A stretch of 64,000 nt of DNA, from contig NZ_STGJ01000003.1 of assembly GCF_004919095.1 (NCBI RefSeq), positions 62,001 to 126,000 of the forward strand, in the 5' to 3' direction. Below are positions 1 to 9,751 of the stretch, one piece after another (the stretch's first letter is position 1; each line of letters begins with the position of its first letter). The position numbers were made by a program, and so were the translations under genes. Origin of the DNA: Crenobacter intestini. GTDB lineage: Bacteria; Pseudomonadota; Gammaproteobacteria; Burkholderiales; Chromobacteriaceae. A model generated the notes under the pieces. The model had not been told where the DNA came from. It made no database searches and saw only the letters and a program-made list of their open reading frames with translations.

Positions 1-79
1 CTGCCCGCTTGCCTTCAGGGTGCGGCAGCCAGCGCTTGAAGGCATGGCTGCCGCCGGCCCGGCGTGCAGGCAGCGGGCC
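1..79. other. Window edge, no assignable gene
   Basis: This short stretch lies downstream of the ABC-F gene, whose stop is at 80-82 on minus. A minus-strand ATG near 44 could open a following gene, but too little is present to judge. Confidence 0.3.
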
Positions 80-1987
<1,908 letters not shown>

Positions 1988-2035
1988 GGTATGGGGCGGG
2001 CAGGGCGGACCCTGCCGCGAAGTTCGTGGAAGGGG

Positions 2036-3061
2036 TCAGGCCTTGGGGAGCGACGCGAGGTCCCAGCGCGGCTTGACCGTGTAGCCGGCGACCGGGTGCG
2101 CGTACTTCAGGCGCAAGGCACCGGCGAACGCGATCATCGCGCCGTTGTCGGTGCACAGCGCGAGCGGCGGGTAGAACACTTTGAACTTGCGGCGCGCGGC
2201 GGCGCCGTTCAGCGCCTCGCGCAGCTGTCGGTTAGCGCCGACGCCGCCGGCGACCACCAGCTGTTTGAAGCCGGTCTGCTTCAGCGCCTTCAGGCACTTG
2301 GCGAGCAGCACGTCGACGATGGCGTCCTGGAAGGCGCGGCAGATGTCCTTGCGCGTCTGCTCCTTGAGGCCGCCTTCCTGCGCCTCGACGTCGCGTACCA
2401 GCGTCAGTACTGCCGTCTTCAGGCCGGAGAAGCTCATGTCGAGGTTGTCCGAGTGCAGCATCGGCCGCGGCAGCGTGAAGCGCGAGGCGTCGCCTTCCTC
2501 GGCGAGCTTCGACAGGCGAGGGCCGCCCGGGTAGTCGAGCCCCATCAGCTTGGCGGTCTTGTCGAACGCCTCGCCCGCCGCGTCATCCAGCGTCTCGCCG
2601 AGGACTTCGTAGTCGCCGACGCCGCGCACCGCCATGATCTGGCTGTGTCCGCCGGAGACCAAGAGCGCGAGGAAGGGGAATTCCGGCCGCTCGTCGGCCA
2701 AGAGCGGCGAGAGCAGGTGGCCTTCGAGGTGGTGCACCTCGATGACCGGCTTGCCCAGCGCGAAGGCGAGCGCGTTGGCGAAGCCCGCGCCGACCAAGAG
2801 CGCGCCGCCCAGCCCCGGCCCTTGCGTGTACGCGACGGCGTCGACGTCGGCGAGGGTAAGGCCGGCCTCTTTAAGGCAGGCGTCGGTCAGCGGCACCACG
2901 CGGCGGATATGGTCGCGGCTGGCAAGCTCGGGGACGACGCCGCCGTACTCGGCGTGCATCGCCATCTGCGTGTGCAGGCAGTGCGCGAGCAGGCCCTTTT
3001 CGGTGTCGTACAGCGCGACCCCGGTCTCGTCGCAGGAAGATTCGTACCCCAGAACTCGCAT
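2036..3061 (-). CDS. tsaD: tRNA N6-adenosine threonylcarbamoyltransferase TsaD
   Basis: A 341-residue TsaD/Gcp/Kae1 protein that, with TsaB and TsaE, transfers threonylcarbamoyl to A37 of ANN-decoding tRNAs; cytoplasmic and normally essential. The N-terminus [12 protein letters not shown] is the family signature. The metal-ligand motif HHLEGH, the phosphate-binding stretch LVSGGHSQ and the C-terminal [10 protein letters not shown] motif are all present. The reading frame could start 21 bases further upstream, but MRVLGYESS matches the usual start, so 3061 is chosen. An integrated element begins 33 bp upstream of this start, so the native upstream promoter region has probably been displaced. 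Only host gene to the left of the element besides the ABC-F gene. Confidence 0.96.
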   Translation of the reverse strand: MRVLGYESSCDETGVALYDTEKGLLAHCLHTQMAMHAEYGGVVPELASRDHIRRVVPLTDACLKEAGLTLADVDAVAYTQGPGLGGALLVGAGFANALAFALGKPVIEVHHLEGHLLSPLLADERPEFPFLALLVSGGHSQIMAVRGVGDYEVLGETLDDAAGEAFDKTAKLMGLDYPGGPRLSKLAEEGDASRFTLPRPMLHSDNLDMSFSGLKTAVLTLVRDVEAQEGGLKEQTRKDICRAFQDAIVDVLLAKCLKALKQTGFKQLVVAGGVGANRQLREALNGAAARRKFKVFYPPLALCTDNGAMIAFAGALRLKYAHPVAGYTVKPRWDLASLPKA

Positions 3062-3093
3062 GGCGTGGCTTCTTATAAGCAAAACAACGGCGC

Positions 3094-3108
3094 ATTTTAC
3101 CGGCTAAT
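3094..3108. repeat. attL: 15-bp direct repeat, left end of element
   Basis: ATTTTACCGGCTAAT occurs here and again, identically, at 10230-10244. The two copies bracket all the AT-rich foreign genes and lie next to an integrase gene, as expected for attachment cores. The bases just outside do not match. Flanks: tsaD start on the left, OsmC gene on the right. Confidence 0.8.
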
Positions 3109-3180
3109 GGCCGCTATGTGGCGGTTTGCCGCGCCAGTGCTGGGTTCTGGCTGGTCAAGCCAGCTTCGGTCACCTCATTT

Positions 3181-3199
3181 GTTCCAAAGCGTTGTTCCA
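3181..3199 (+). repeat. Subterminal repeat, left copy (possible integrase arm site)
   Basis: GTTCCAAAGCGTTGTTCCA here matches GTTCCAAAGTGTTGTTCCA at 10109-10127 in 18 of 19 positions, same orientation. Each copy itself holds two GTTCCA half-sites. The location near both ends of the element suggests arm-type binding by the integrase or an excisionase; this role is inferred. Confidence 0.55.
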
Positions 3200-3235
3200 A
3201 AAGCTTTTCTGGCACGCCTCTTGTGAGGAGTGACA

Positions 3236-4896
3236 ATGGCATCATATCTGCGTCTTCGTGGCAGCACCTACCACTTCCGGCTGGTGTTGCCCGAGCACTT
3301 ACGCTCCCTGTTCAACCGTCGAGAGGTGGCCTGTTCGCTAGGCACGGGCAACCGTGCGGCAGCGAAGGCAATGGCTCTTGAGTTGGCGGGGAGGATTTTT
3401 AATCTGACAAACCATATAAAACATATGTCTGAGCACGAAAAGCAATTAGAAATAGATCGTCTTAAGAAAGAGCTGGAAAATTTTCAGGCTCGTCAAAATT
3501 TTAGAGAGATGATGATTAGGGCTAGCAACAGGGCAAAGCAAATTGAGCTTGAGGAATCTGAGTATGATAAAAGAATTGAGCTTATTCATCAAAAGATGAA
3601 GGTTGAATGTGAGCTAAGATTGGCAAATGAGAAGAGCACTGAAAATCTCATTAGGTTGGCAGTGGCTGAGGCGAAAATTGGAGAAGTGGCGCTTCCATAT
3701 TTGCGTATGTCTGGTAAGGGAGGCTCCTGCGGAATTACGCTTGGAAGAGCAGTTGGTTAATGGTTGGCTATTCGAGAAAGAGCATGTAATGGAAAAACTA
3801 CCGATAACGGTAAGACGCAATTAAAGAAAGATTATTTTGCCCTGAATCTTTTTTGTCCTCACTGGGTGATATTGATTTGTCGGAAATTAAATCTCGCGCC
3901 TTGCGAGTTTATGCGGAAAAGCTGGGTGGAATGCCAAGAAGAGATAAAAACAAGGAAATATTTTCGGGGTGTGTGACTATAGATGATTTTCTAGATTGTG
4001 TGGAAAAATTTGAGATACCAGAAGAAGGTATTTCTTCTGTTAAAAGTATTGAGGTTTCACATATTTCACCTATTAAGGCTTTTATTAATTGGGCTAATAA
4101 GGAGTATGTTGATGAGATGAACGGCAGGATTTTGCCTAATATTGAAATAGATTTTCTATGTGCTGTGGTTAAGAATAGGCAGCTCAATAACAGAGTCATG
4201 ACTGAGAGCGAGTTGAAAGCTGTTTTTGAAGGCGAGGCTATGCGGAAGGCCTCCCAAGAGAATGAAGAATTGTATTGGCTTGCTCATATTTTGCTTTTAA
4301 CTGGAATGAGGGTTTCTGAACCATTGCTGATAAATCCTCATTTTGATATTCAACATAAAGATGGTGTTTATTTCTTTGATTTAAACGAGAAGTCTAAGAA
4401 AGAGGGGAATGGTGTTGGGAGCATAAAAAATGGTTCTGGTAGGGTGATACCTATTCGCAATGATCTGATTAGGCTTGGTTTTCTGAATTATGTAGAAGAT
4501 ATTAAAGGCCGGAGGAAAGATTGTGGAAATGTGTTTAATACGCTTTTCCCTCGCATAGCTGCATGTGGTAAGCCAAATTCAGCCGCTGGTAGGAAAATTA
4601 GGTTGTTATTTGGAAGTGCAGGGGTTCTTGTTCAAGATGTGGAAAGTGTAGGAGATATTGAAGGTTCTATTAGGGGTGCTCATGCTATTAGGAAGACATT
4701 TAATACCATGGCGATAACTGCAAATGAAGGTTCTAGGGCGTTGATAGAGGACGTGCTTGGGCATCTGAATGGTGGAAGTTCCGTGAATAAGCGTGACTAT
4801 GATGGGGGCAGGCCTATTTCGCAAAGAGTAAAGGCTATTAATGCACTGTCTTATGACCTTCGTTTTCATAAGACAAAATACGCTAAGGACGAGTAA
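3236..4896 (+). pseudogene. int: Tyrosine recombinase (integrase), reading frame broken twice
   Basis: The start ATG at 3236 follows a GAGGAG ribosome site. The N-terminal part (to about 3715) has the DUF6538-type opening YLRLRGSTYHFR and a coiled-coil segment. Coding then moves to the next frame (about 3700-3824, LEEQLVNGWLFEKEHV) and again to the third frame (about 3814-4896). The last part carries the full catalytic set: R in LTGMRVSE, a basic segment before GRVIPI, HAIRKTF (HxxR), LGH, and the nucleophile Tyr in KRDYDGG. The two shifts go in the same direction and lie within about 120 bp. Either this is a decayed integrase or the read contains base-calling errors; no slippery heptamer for programmed shifting was obvious. 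AT-rich codon use contrasts with the flanks. A TTG-started C-terminal catalytic fragment from 3853 could still be translated. Confidence 0.8.
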
Positions 4897-5010
4897 GCAT
4901 GGTGAGTAACACGGTTGGCGCAAAAGTCACAGTAAGAAAAAAGTTATTGCTACCATGGCGATGGCATGGTTGAATGTTGACTCCGATCAACTCAATCATG
5001 AAGGTGTTAC

Positions 5011-5196
5011 ATGGTAAGGGAACTTACTGGCGACGAGTTCGCTGATTTGCTTGGCTCTGCGTTTGATCGCAAGGCGATCATGGAGAAACGACACACTAAG
5101 AGCAGCATTATCTATGTCTTTAGCGATGAACAGGGTAAGCCTGCTGTGCTGATGAATAGCTGCTTTGAAGAAGGAGTATTGATAACGCTTGAATAA
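5011..5196 (+). CDS. Small unknown protein of the element (61 aa)
   Basis: A 61-residue acidic protein with no motif I recognise. It starts at ATG 5011, eight bases after AAGGTG, and is followed within 10 bp by a strong terminator, which supports it as a real transcription unit end. The C-terminal half (KSSIIYVFSDEQGKPAVLMN) looks like a small beta-rich fold. It lies just after the integrase, where element-specific regulators often sit, but no function can be assigned. Confidence 0.55.
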   Translation: MVRELTGDEFADLLGSAFDRKAIMEKRHTKSSIIYVFSDEQGKPAVLMNSCFEEGVLITLE

Positions 5197-5202
5197 TGCG
5201 AG

Positions 5203-5245
5203 AGCCGTAAGGAAGGGGTTTACCCCTCTTCCTTACGGCTTTTCT
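5203..5245 (+). terminator. Rho-independent terminator
   Basis: A perfect 13-bp stem (5203-5215 with 5228-5240), extended by G/C pairs into the loop, is followed by TTTTCTT. It closes the 61-residue gene and insulates the next gene. Confidence 0.9.
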
Positions 5246-5280
5246 TATCAGTCAGTTCTGACTTAACGTTTGGAGTATTT

Positions 5281-5790
5281 ATGAAGGTTCAGGATATCGA
5301 AATTCATGTCGGCGAGCCGAATTTTCCATTTACGCCAATCCGTCGAGTAGAGGCTAAGTGTGAATCTGCGACTCAATTCTCCTCTGCGCCGTCTATTGAT
5401 GAAGCAAATGCAAAACTCAGGGAGATGGCTGCCGGGCTAGGCGCAAATGCAGTAATTGACGTTAAGTATGACACAGGTGTTTCGGTTACTTCTTGGCGCT
5501 CCATGAAAGCAACTGGTATTGCAGTCAAGAAGGATTCTGACGATAGGCCGTGTCCCGTCTGTGCAGAGCTTATCAAGCGAGCAGCAACAAAATGTCGGTT
5601 CTGTGGAGAAAATGTGCCTGAAGCTGAACCTCGCATTGAGCGATTTTCAGAGAAGTTGAGAAGAGAGGAGAAACTTCGAGAGGTGCAGCTTGCTCAGCCG
5701 GTTAAGGCGACAAATAATTCGCTCGCGTTCGTTTGGGTTATGGTTGCTATGGGCGTTTTGTATATGATTTTCACAGCGATGGCAAGCTAA
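5281..5790 (+). CDS. YbjQ-like domain plus zinc ribbon plus membrane anchor
   Basis: A 169-residue protein in three parts. Residues about 1-85 resemble the YbjQ/heavy-metal-binding fold: a segment with A..L...A..LGANAVIDVKYDT followed by MKATGIAV. Residues about 93-115 form a zinc ribbon with CPVC and CRFC pairs 14 residues apart. After a charged helix, residues about 145-167 make one hydrophobic transmembrane segment at the C-terminus, predicting a tail-anchored protein with the ribbon in the cytoplasm. Function unknown. It has its own upstream gap and a terminator on each side, so it is a single-gene unit in the element. Confidence 0.7.
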   Translation: MKVQDIEIHVGEPNFPFTPIRRVEAKCESATQFSSAPSIDEANAKLREMAAGLGANAVIDVKYDTGVSVTSWRSMKATGIAVKKDSDDRPCPVCAELIKRAATKCRFCGENVPEAEPRIERFSEKLRREEKLREVQLAQPVKATNNSLAFVWVMVAMGVLYMIFTAMAS

Positions 5791-5806
5791 GCGATGATAA
5801 TGTTAA

Positions 5807-5830
5807 AGCCCGCCATTATTATGGCGGGCT
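5807..5830. terminator. Bidirectional terminator between convergent genes
   Basis: AGCCCGCCAT and ATGGCGGGCT form a perfect 10-bp stem with a TATT loop. It lies between the convergent YbjQ-like gene and the resolvase gene. T-rich sequence follows on the plus side; TTTAAC follows on the minus side. Confidence 0.75.
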
Positions 5831-5848
5831 AGTTGGTTAATGAGTGTT

Positions 5849-6406
5849 CTATATTTTTTCGGAGAGTGCTCTGTAAAGAGTAGCCCTAGTAACCCCGTAT
5901 TTCTTGGCTAGCTCACCCTTGCTGCCTTCCCAGCTTTCAGCCTCAGTTAGCATCTCTTCTTTTTTCTTCTCCGTCAGTGATGGTTTGCGTCCCATCTTCA
6001 CGCCTTTGGCTACAGCCGCCTTCCTGCCTTCTGCCGTGCGTTCGTTGATGAGGTCACGCTCAAACTCAGCGATAGAACCGAGCATGTTGAACAACAGGCG
6101 TCCGGTAGGTGTTGTGGTGTCGATGTTCTGATCCAGAACAATCAGGTCTACACCCTTCTCCTGTAGCCGCTTGGCGATGGTGTTCAGATCGAGCACGCTG
6201 CGAGCCAGACGGTCTAGCTTGCAGGCCACCACACAGTCACCCTCACGCACAAAGTCGAGCATGGCAGCTAGTTGTGTCCGGTTGTCTGCCGTCTTGCCGC
6301 TGACCTTCTCCTGAAAGACCTTTTCACAGCCCATGCCTTCCAGCTTCGCTAGCTGGGTGTCCAAGTCCTGTCCGGTAGTGCTGACCCGTGCGTAGCCGAC
6401 TTTCAT
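5849..6406 (-). CDS. Serine recombinase (resolvase/invertase family)
   Basis: A 185-residue small serine recombinase. The N-terminus MKVGYARVSTTGQDLDTQ carries the nucleophile Ser (YARVST, residue 9); further family motifs are CKLDRLARS and the helix E region GSIAEFERDLINERT. The C-terminal about 45 residues are a helix-turn-helix (LAKKYGVTRATLYRAL). The start at 6406 is chosen because AAAGGAG lies just upstream and the catalytic motif follows at the usual distance; an upstream in-frame extension lacks this. It acts on short inverted sites, and one lies directly upstream (6495-6524). Within an integrated element it may resolve multimers or replicative cointegrates. Confidence 0.92.
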   Translation of the reverse strand: MKVGYARVSTTGQDLDTQLAKLEGMGCEKVFQEKVSGKTADNRTQLAAMLDFVREGDCVVACKLDRLARSVLDLNTIAKRLQEKGVDLIVLDQNIDTTTPTGRLLFNMLGSIAEFERDLINERTAEGRKAAVAKGVKMGRKPSLTEKKKEEMLTEAESWEGSKGELAKKYGVTRATLYRALSEKI

Positions 6407-6726
6407 GGTGTTCTCCTTTGTCTCAAAAATCTTAGGATTTGTTGGAATCAATTATGAGACGAATTTTGATACAAGAGTATAGCCTTGTTTGCTGCTGTCT
6501 CAAAATTTGTAATTTTTGAGACAGTCTGTGGTTTTTCTGCAATCCGGATTCAAGGCGTGTGTTCTGACAGGCAAGTGAAGATTATTTGTGCCAAGCATCG
6601 GAAAGGTGATGAAGACCAGCGCCAAATAGACTTCAGGAGATAACGCCAGACGGCGTGATTTTGACGTTCACATAAAGTGTGGTAGTGTTTGCTTTGTGTT
6701 GAATATAAACAAAGGTAGTCTAATAA
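6407..6726. other. Gene-free region: res-like sites and divergent promoters
   Basis: About 320 bp separate the resolvase (minus) from the next plus-strand gene. It contains the resolvase ribosome site, the palindromic res-like sequences (6421-6524) and, on plus, TTGACG at 6661-6666 with TAGTGT at 6683-6688, a weak promoter candidate for the gene at 6727. Confidence 0.6.
6421..6524. promoter_or_regulatory. Candidate res site for the serine recombinase
   Basis: A 30-bp near-perfect palindrome lies at 6495-6524: CTGTCTCAAAA and TTTTTGAGACAG around a short spacer. A second, wider pair of TCTCAAAAAT (6421) and ATTATGAGAC (6451-6460) lies next to the resolvase start. Repeated TCTCA/TGAGA half-sites at different spacing directly upstream of a resolvase are the usual layout of res subsites, which also autoregulate the gene. 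Confidence 0.65.
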
Positions 6727-7197
6727 ATGCCGAATAGAAGAATCGCAACAAAAGAGAACGGTGAAGTCAGAATTGTTCTCTCTGACCTTGAATCCGGTGC
6801 GCTGGATTACGTCGCCAAAGCCTCTGGAATGACCACGGGGGAATGGGTGGATTACACCCTGTCAGACCTTGAAACCGGCTCTAAGTCGGCACACATCCGG
6901 CAGCGTGTCGTGGAATCCCTGTATGCCTCAATTGTGTTCAGCCAGAGAGCCGAAGAACTGACACCAGCACTAGGGCTAGAGCTTGCCAGCCAGTGCAACG
7001 ATGAGGACTTCAAGCGCACCCTAGCTATGGCTGAAACCCACGCCTCCATTGACTTTGGAGGCTTCAGGCTGACCACAGGCACAGACGAGAACGGCAATGT
7101 TGCCTTCTTCTTCCGCAACCTGCTTGCGGACTGTTCCCACCTCATCATTTCAGCCCCAATGACGCCTGAAGAGTGGCAGGGGAGGGTTGCAGCATGA
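6727..7197 (+). CDS. Unknown element protein (156 aa)
   Basis: A 156-residue soluble protein, not recognised. The first 50 residues (VRIVLSDLESGALDYVAKASGMTTGEWVDYTL) resemble a DNA-binding ribbon-helix-helix-type arrangement, but this is weak. The rest is alpha/beta with no catalytic motif. It overlaps the next gene by ATGA (7194-7197), so the two are translationally coupled and probably work together upstream of the replication-type gene. In small mobile elements this position often holds replication or relaxosome accessory proteins, but that is inference only. Confidence 0.7.
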   Translation: MPNRRIATKENGEVRIVLSDLESGALDYVAKASGMTTGEWVDYTLSDLETGSKSAHIRQRVVESLYASIVFSQRAEELTPALGLELASQCNDEDFKRTLAMAETHASIDFGGFRLTTGTDENGNVAFFFRNLLADCSHLIISAPMTPEEWQGRVAA

Positions 7198-7523
7198 GCG
7201 CCATTCTGACCACCCATGAGGCCGTCTATTTGCTTTCATGTGAGTTCGAGAAGCACGGCATTGAGTTATCGGCGGAAGACCTCCTAGATGACTCAATTAG
7301 AGCCTCTACAGCCATGGAACGGAAGATTCCGGCAGTTCCCTATGCGCTCAAGGGAATGCGCCGTTACTTCAGGCGGACGGACGTTGAAGCGCTTGCTGCC
7401 GCAATCGTCGCCACAAGGAAGGGGAAGCCCAAGCGGAAGCGGCCAGACCCTTCTAAGTTGATTTTTATGTTCCATCCCAGCAAGGCGGAGCTAAAATCAT
7501 TGTTCGAGCCACTTACCGTCTAA
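7194..7523 (+). CDS. Unknown element protein (109 aa)
   Basis: A 109-residue protein starting at ATG 7194, which overlaps the stop of the preceding gene (ATGA). The N-terminal half is acidic and helical; the C-terminal half is basic (RKGKPKRKRPDPSK) and could contact nucleic acid. Family not recognised. A hairpin with a poly-T run on the opposite strand lies right behind it. Confidence 0.65.
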   Translation: MSAILTTHEAVYLLSCEFEKHGIELSAEDLLDDSIRASTAMERKIPAVPYALKGMRRYFRRTDVEALAAAIVATRKGKPKRKRPDPSKLIFMFHPSKAELKSLFEPLTV

Positions 7524-7553
7524 AAAAAATGGCTCTGGCAAAGAACCAGAGCC
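7521..7553 (-). terminator. Terminator facing leftward transcription
   Basis: GGCTCTGG (7531-7538) pairs with CCAGAGCC (7546-7553). The A-run at 7522-7529 gives a T-run only on the minus strand, so this is a terminator for RNA coming from the right. No minus-strand gene is annotated there, which suggests a short antisense RNA over the start of the replication-type gene, or use as a plain hairpin. Confidence 0.6.
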
Positions 7554-7593
7554 GGAACTTCAGGGGATACACAAATTAATTATAGGAACTTCA
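7554..7593 (+). repeat. GGAACTTCA direct repeats upstream of replication-type gene
   Basis: GGAACTTCA occurs at 7554-7562 and 7585-7593, spaced 31 bp, about three helical turns, just before the gene at 7617. They could be operator or iteron-like binding sites. Only two copies are seen. Confidence 0.4.
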
Positions 7594-7616
7594 AGCTAAA
7601 AACCGTCGTTGATTTT

Positions 7617-9032
7617 GTGACGGTGAAAGCGAGCGGACAAGCTGGTGAGGTGAAGGGAAAGACCTTTCACGACCTCACCAGCTATGCCGCCGCTGACGCT
7701 TGGGTTGCCGAAATGAAACGCAAGGGCTTCACACGCTTTGATGTTGAGGGGGTAGAGCTATCGTTGGACTTCTACCCTAGAGAGAGCGCCACGAAAGCCG
7801 AAGCCGAAGCGCTCCTGGCTCACCTTGTCCGCTTCTGTCCCAGCCCCATGCACGCCCGCAGCTACAACAAAAAAGGCGCAAGCATGACCCTGACCACGCC
7901 GCAGCTAAAGCGAGGAGTTGCGGCAGGCAAGACCACAGCCATCGGACACCACAGAGGTCACGGAACACGCAAGGCCAGCCCCATTGCTTACCGTGCCTAC
8001 TGGAAGACGAGAGACAAGGCACTGACTCTACCAGACGATCAGCACAGAGCACGCTTTGAAGTCACACTAAGAGGCGAAGCCTTGCCCGTCACCGAGTGGG
8101 AGAGCTTCAAGCGCTACAGCCTCGCCAAATATGCCCACCACCTCTACACCCGCCAGCTAAAGGCGGGTATCGAACTGGGTAGCCTACTGGACGCCATCAG
8201 TCCCCGAATCGGCAAGGCCAGACCCAACAGCCGCAGGAAGTTCGACAAGCGCACGGAAGCGAACACCGAGCTAAACAAGATCATCAAGCGCCGTCTGGAA
8301 CGTCTGACCGACAAGCTACGCCGTGGCAGCGAAGACCACAGCGAAGCACCAGTGCAGAAAACTGCACCTTTTTCTGACACCCCAACCACCCGCAAAGCCA
8401 AGCCCAGCAAGGAAAGCGGCCTCCAGAAAGGCCAATCCTTAACTTATATGGGTTACAGATACTCCATTCAAGAGCCTGAAACAGTCCAAGCAACAGGATC
8501 AGGTCAGGCGACCAGAGACAGGGGATGGATAGACAGCAACAGAGCACCACCAAGAACCCGAAGTCCTAGAGGATTTGGGAGACCCTGTATCCACTGGTTA
8601 GAAATTTTTTCCAGATCCCATGAAGTGTCCATACGGGATCAGCGCAGAACGGGTATCCGAAGACCAGACAGGCCAAGACCCAAGCCAGACAAGGGAAAGC
8701 TGCGGAAGTGCAGGATGAACCACCAGAGCAAAGTCCACCATAAATCAGGAAATTCTAATGGAGTCAGACCTAGAGATAGACCTAGATTGGACAGCGGATT
8801 TAGAAGGTCTTGGAGGCTTAGAAGGCCTCCTAGAGACAGACCTAGAGCCTCCGGCAGCAGCACCCACCAGAGCCACGCCAGAGGCCACCAGAAGTCCCAG
8901 CAGTCACACCAGCGAGAAGATCAGTATCAGGATCAACAAAGCGTTGCTAGCACGCATCAGAGAGCAGGCGGCAGTGCTTGGAAGACCTTACCAACGCCAC
9001 ATCAGTTACCTTCTGACTGCGGCCGTGCATGA
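7617..9032 (+). CDS. Candidate replication-initiation protein
   Basis: A 471-codon frame opening with GTG and no strong ribosome site. Residues about 20-190 are compact and well composed, with YNKKGASMTL, a His cluster (GHHRGHG), YRAYWKTRDKALTLP and RARFEVTLRGEALP. The pattern of a Tyr-Lys segment followed by an (R)xEVTLRGxxL strand resembles replication-initiation proteins of filamentous phages and rolling-circle plasmids; this is a family impression, not a proven match. From about residue 255 the sequence becomes low-complexity (Arg, Ser, Gln, His rich), and from 8758 another frame codes for a well-formed ribbon-helix-helix protein. The true C-terminus may therefore be shorter, or the overlap is real. 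Confidence 0.55.
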   Translation: MTVKASGQAGEVKGKTFHDLTSYAAADAWVAEMKRKGFTRFDVEGVELSLDFYPRESATKAEAEALLAHLVRFCPSPMHARSYNKKGASMTLTTPQLKRGVAAGKTTAIGHHRGHGTRKASPIAYRAYWKTRDKALTLPDDQHRARFEVTLRGEALPVTEWESFKRYSLAKYAHHLYTRQLKAGIELGSLLDAISPRIGKARPNSRRKFDKRTEANTELNKIIKRRLERLTDKLRRGSEDHSEAPVQKTAPFSDTPTTRKAKPSKESGLQKGQSLTYMGYRYSIQEPETVQATGSGQATRDRGWIDSNRAPPRTRSPRGFGRPCIHWLEIFSRSHEVSIRDQRRTGIRRPDRPRPKPDKGKLRKCRMNHQSKVHHKSGNSNGVRPRDRPRLDSGFRRSWRLRRPPRDRPRASGSSTHQSHARGHQKSQQSHQREDQYQDQQSVASTHQRAGGSAWKTLPTPHQLPSDCGRA

Positions 9033-9066
9033 TCTTGATCGAAGCACGGGCAGCAAACGGTCTTAA
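8758..9066 (+). CDS. Ribbon-helix-helix protein, overlaps upstream gene out of frame
   Basis: A 102-residue protein. The first 35 residues are an acidic, repetitive Leu-Glu-Asp segment (DLEIDLDWTADLEGLGG). Residues about 53-92 (KISIRINKALLARIREQA and HISYLLTAAV) fit the CopG/Arc ribbon-helix-helix pattern: one beta-strand followed by two helices, as in antitoxins and plasmid copy-control repressors. AGGAA lies about 8 bases before ATG. It shares 275 bp with the end of the replication-type frame, in another frame. No toxin gene is next to it, so copy control or autoregulation is the likelier role. Confidence 0.65.
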   Translation: MESDLEIDLDWTADLEGLGGLEGLLETDLEPPAAAPTRATPEATRSPSSHTSEKISIRINKALLARIREQAAVLGRPYQRHISYLLTAAVHDLDRSTGSKRS

Positions 9067-9247
9067 TAGATGTAGGGCTGTTAGAGTCCTTTCATTTCTT
9101 TGTCAGCCGTAGAATTCAGCATATTACAGCGTTTCCTAGAATGTTCCATTGTGGTTTGTTGGTGGTGAGTAATTGCAATTAATGTTCTAGTTGCCATTGT
9201 CATTGTTTGCAAATAGTATTCTAACGACTTTGTTCAAGGAAACGCTG

Positions 9248-9751
9248 ATGAAAAAATCTCTTGTTCTTGTTTTGGTGGCATCCCTGCTTTCTGGTTGTAT
9301 GTCTATTGGTGCAAATTCAATAAGAGAGCAGAGTAATTTTGTTTCAATGAAATCTGGCCAGACCAATATTCAAGATATTTACAGAAAATTTGGTCAGCCT
9401 CATGATGTTGTTAAGGTAAGCGATAAAACAGGTTGGCGATATATTCAGGCTAAAACATCCCCTGAACCAGCGACATTTGTCTTAGGGGTGCTTATTTGGC
9501 CGTTGGCTTTGGCGGTTCAAACAAATTATGAGATAACTCAAACTGAATTTTTGTTTGACGCCTCTAATGTTCTGGTTGATGTTAATACTAGGCGTGGAGA
9601 GAAAACAATGGGAATAATCGGAGCTTCTAAGGCTACTAGTAAAGAGTTTCGGGAAGACCCTGCCAAGAGGGTGAATGATGAAATGGCAAGAATTGGGGCT
9701 TCTTTTGATCAAAAGCAGGCGGATATGGCTTTGAATTATCTGTCGCTGTGA
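9248..9751 (+). CDS. Lipoprotein with BamE/SmpA-like segment
   Basis: A 167-residue lipoprotein. MKKSLVLVLVASLLSGC is a type II signal with lipobox LSGC, so Cys 17 is lipidated after cleavage. The following segment (MKSGQTNIQDIYRKFGQPHDVV) resembles the SmpA/OmlA/BamE fold, where a GQT..D...FGxP pattern is typical. A hydrophobic stretch near residues 74-92 is unusual for a periplasmic lipoprotein. The start at 9248 is chosen for its leader; an upstream in-frame start adds a run unlike a signal. Codon use is AT-rich, as in the integrase, and it is the last gene before the right end of the element. Such cargo lipoproteins may act in surface exclusion, but there is no direct evidence. Confidence 0.72.
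   Translation: MKKSLVLVLVASLLSGCMSIGANSIREQSNFVSMKSGQTNIQDIYRKFGQPHDVVKVSDKTGWRYIQAKTSPEPATFVLGVLIWPLALAVQTNYEITQTEFLFDASNVLVDVNTRRGEKTMGIIGASKATSKEFREDPAKRVNDEMARIGASFDQKQADMALNYLSL

Noticed and set aside
8758-9066. RHH protein as antitoxin of a toxin-antitoxin pair
   Set aside because: No toxin-like gene lies next to it; the next gene is a lipoprotein with separate spacing.
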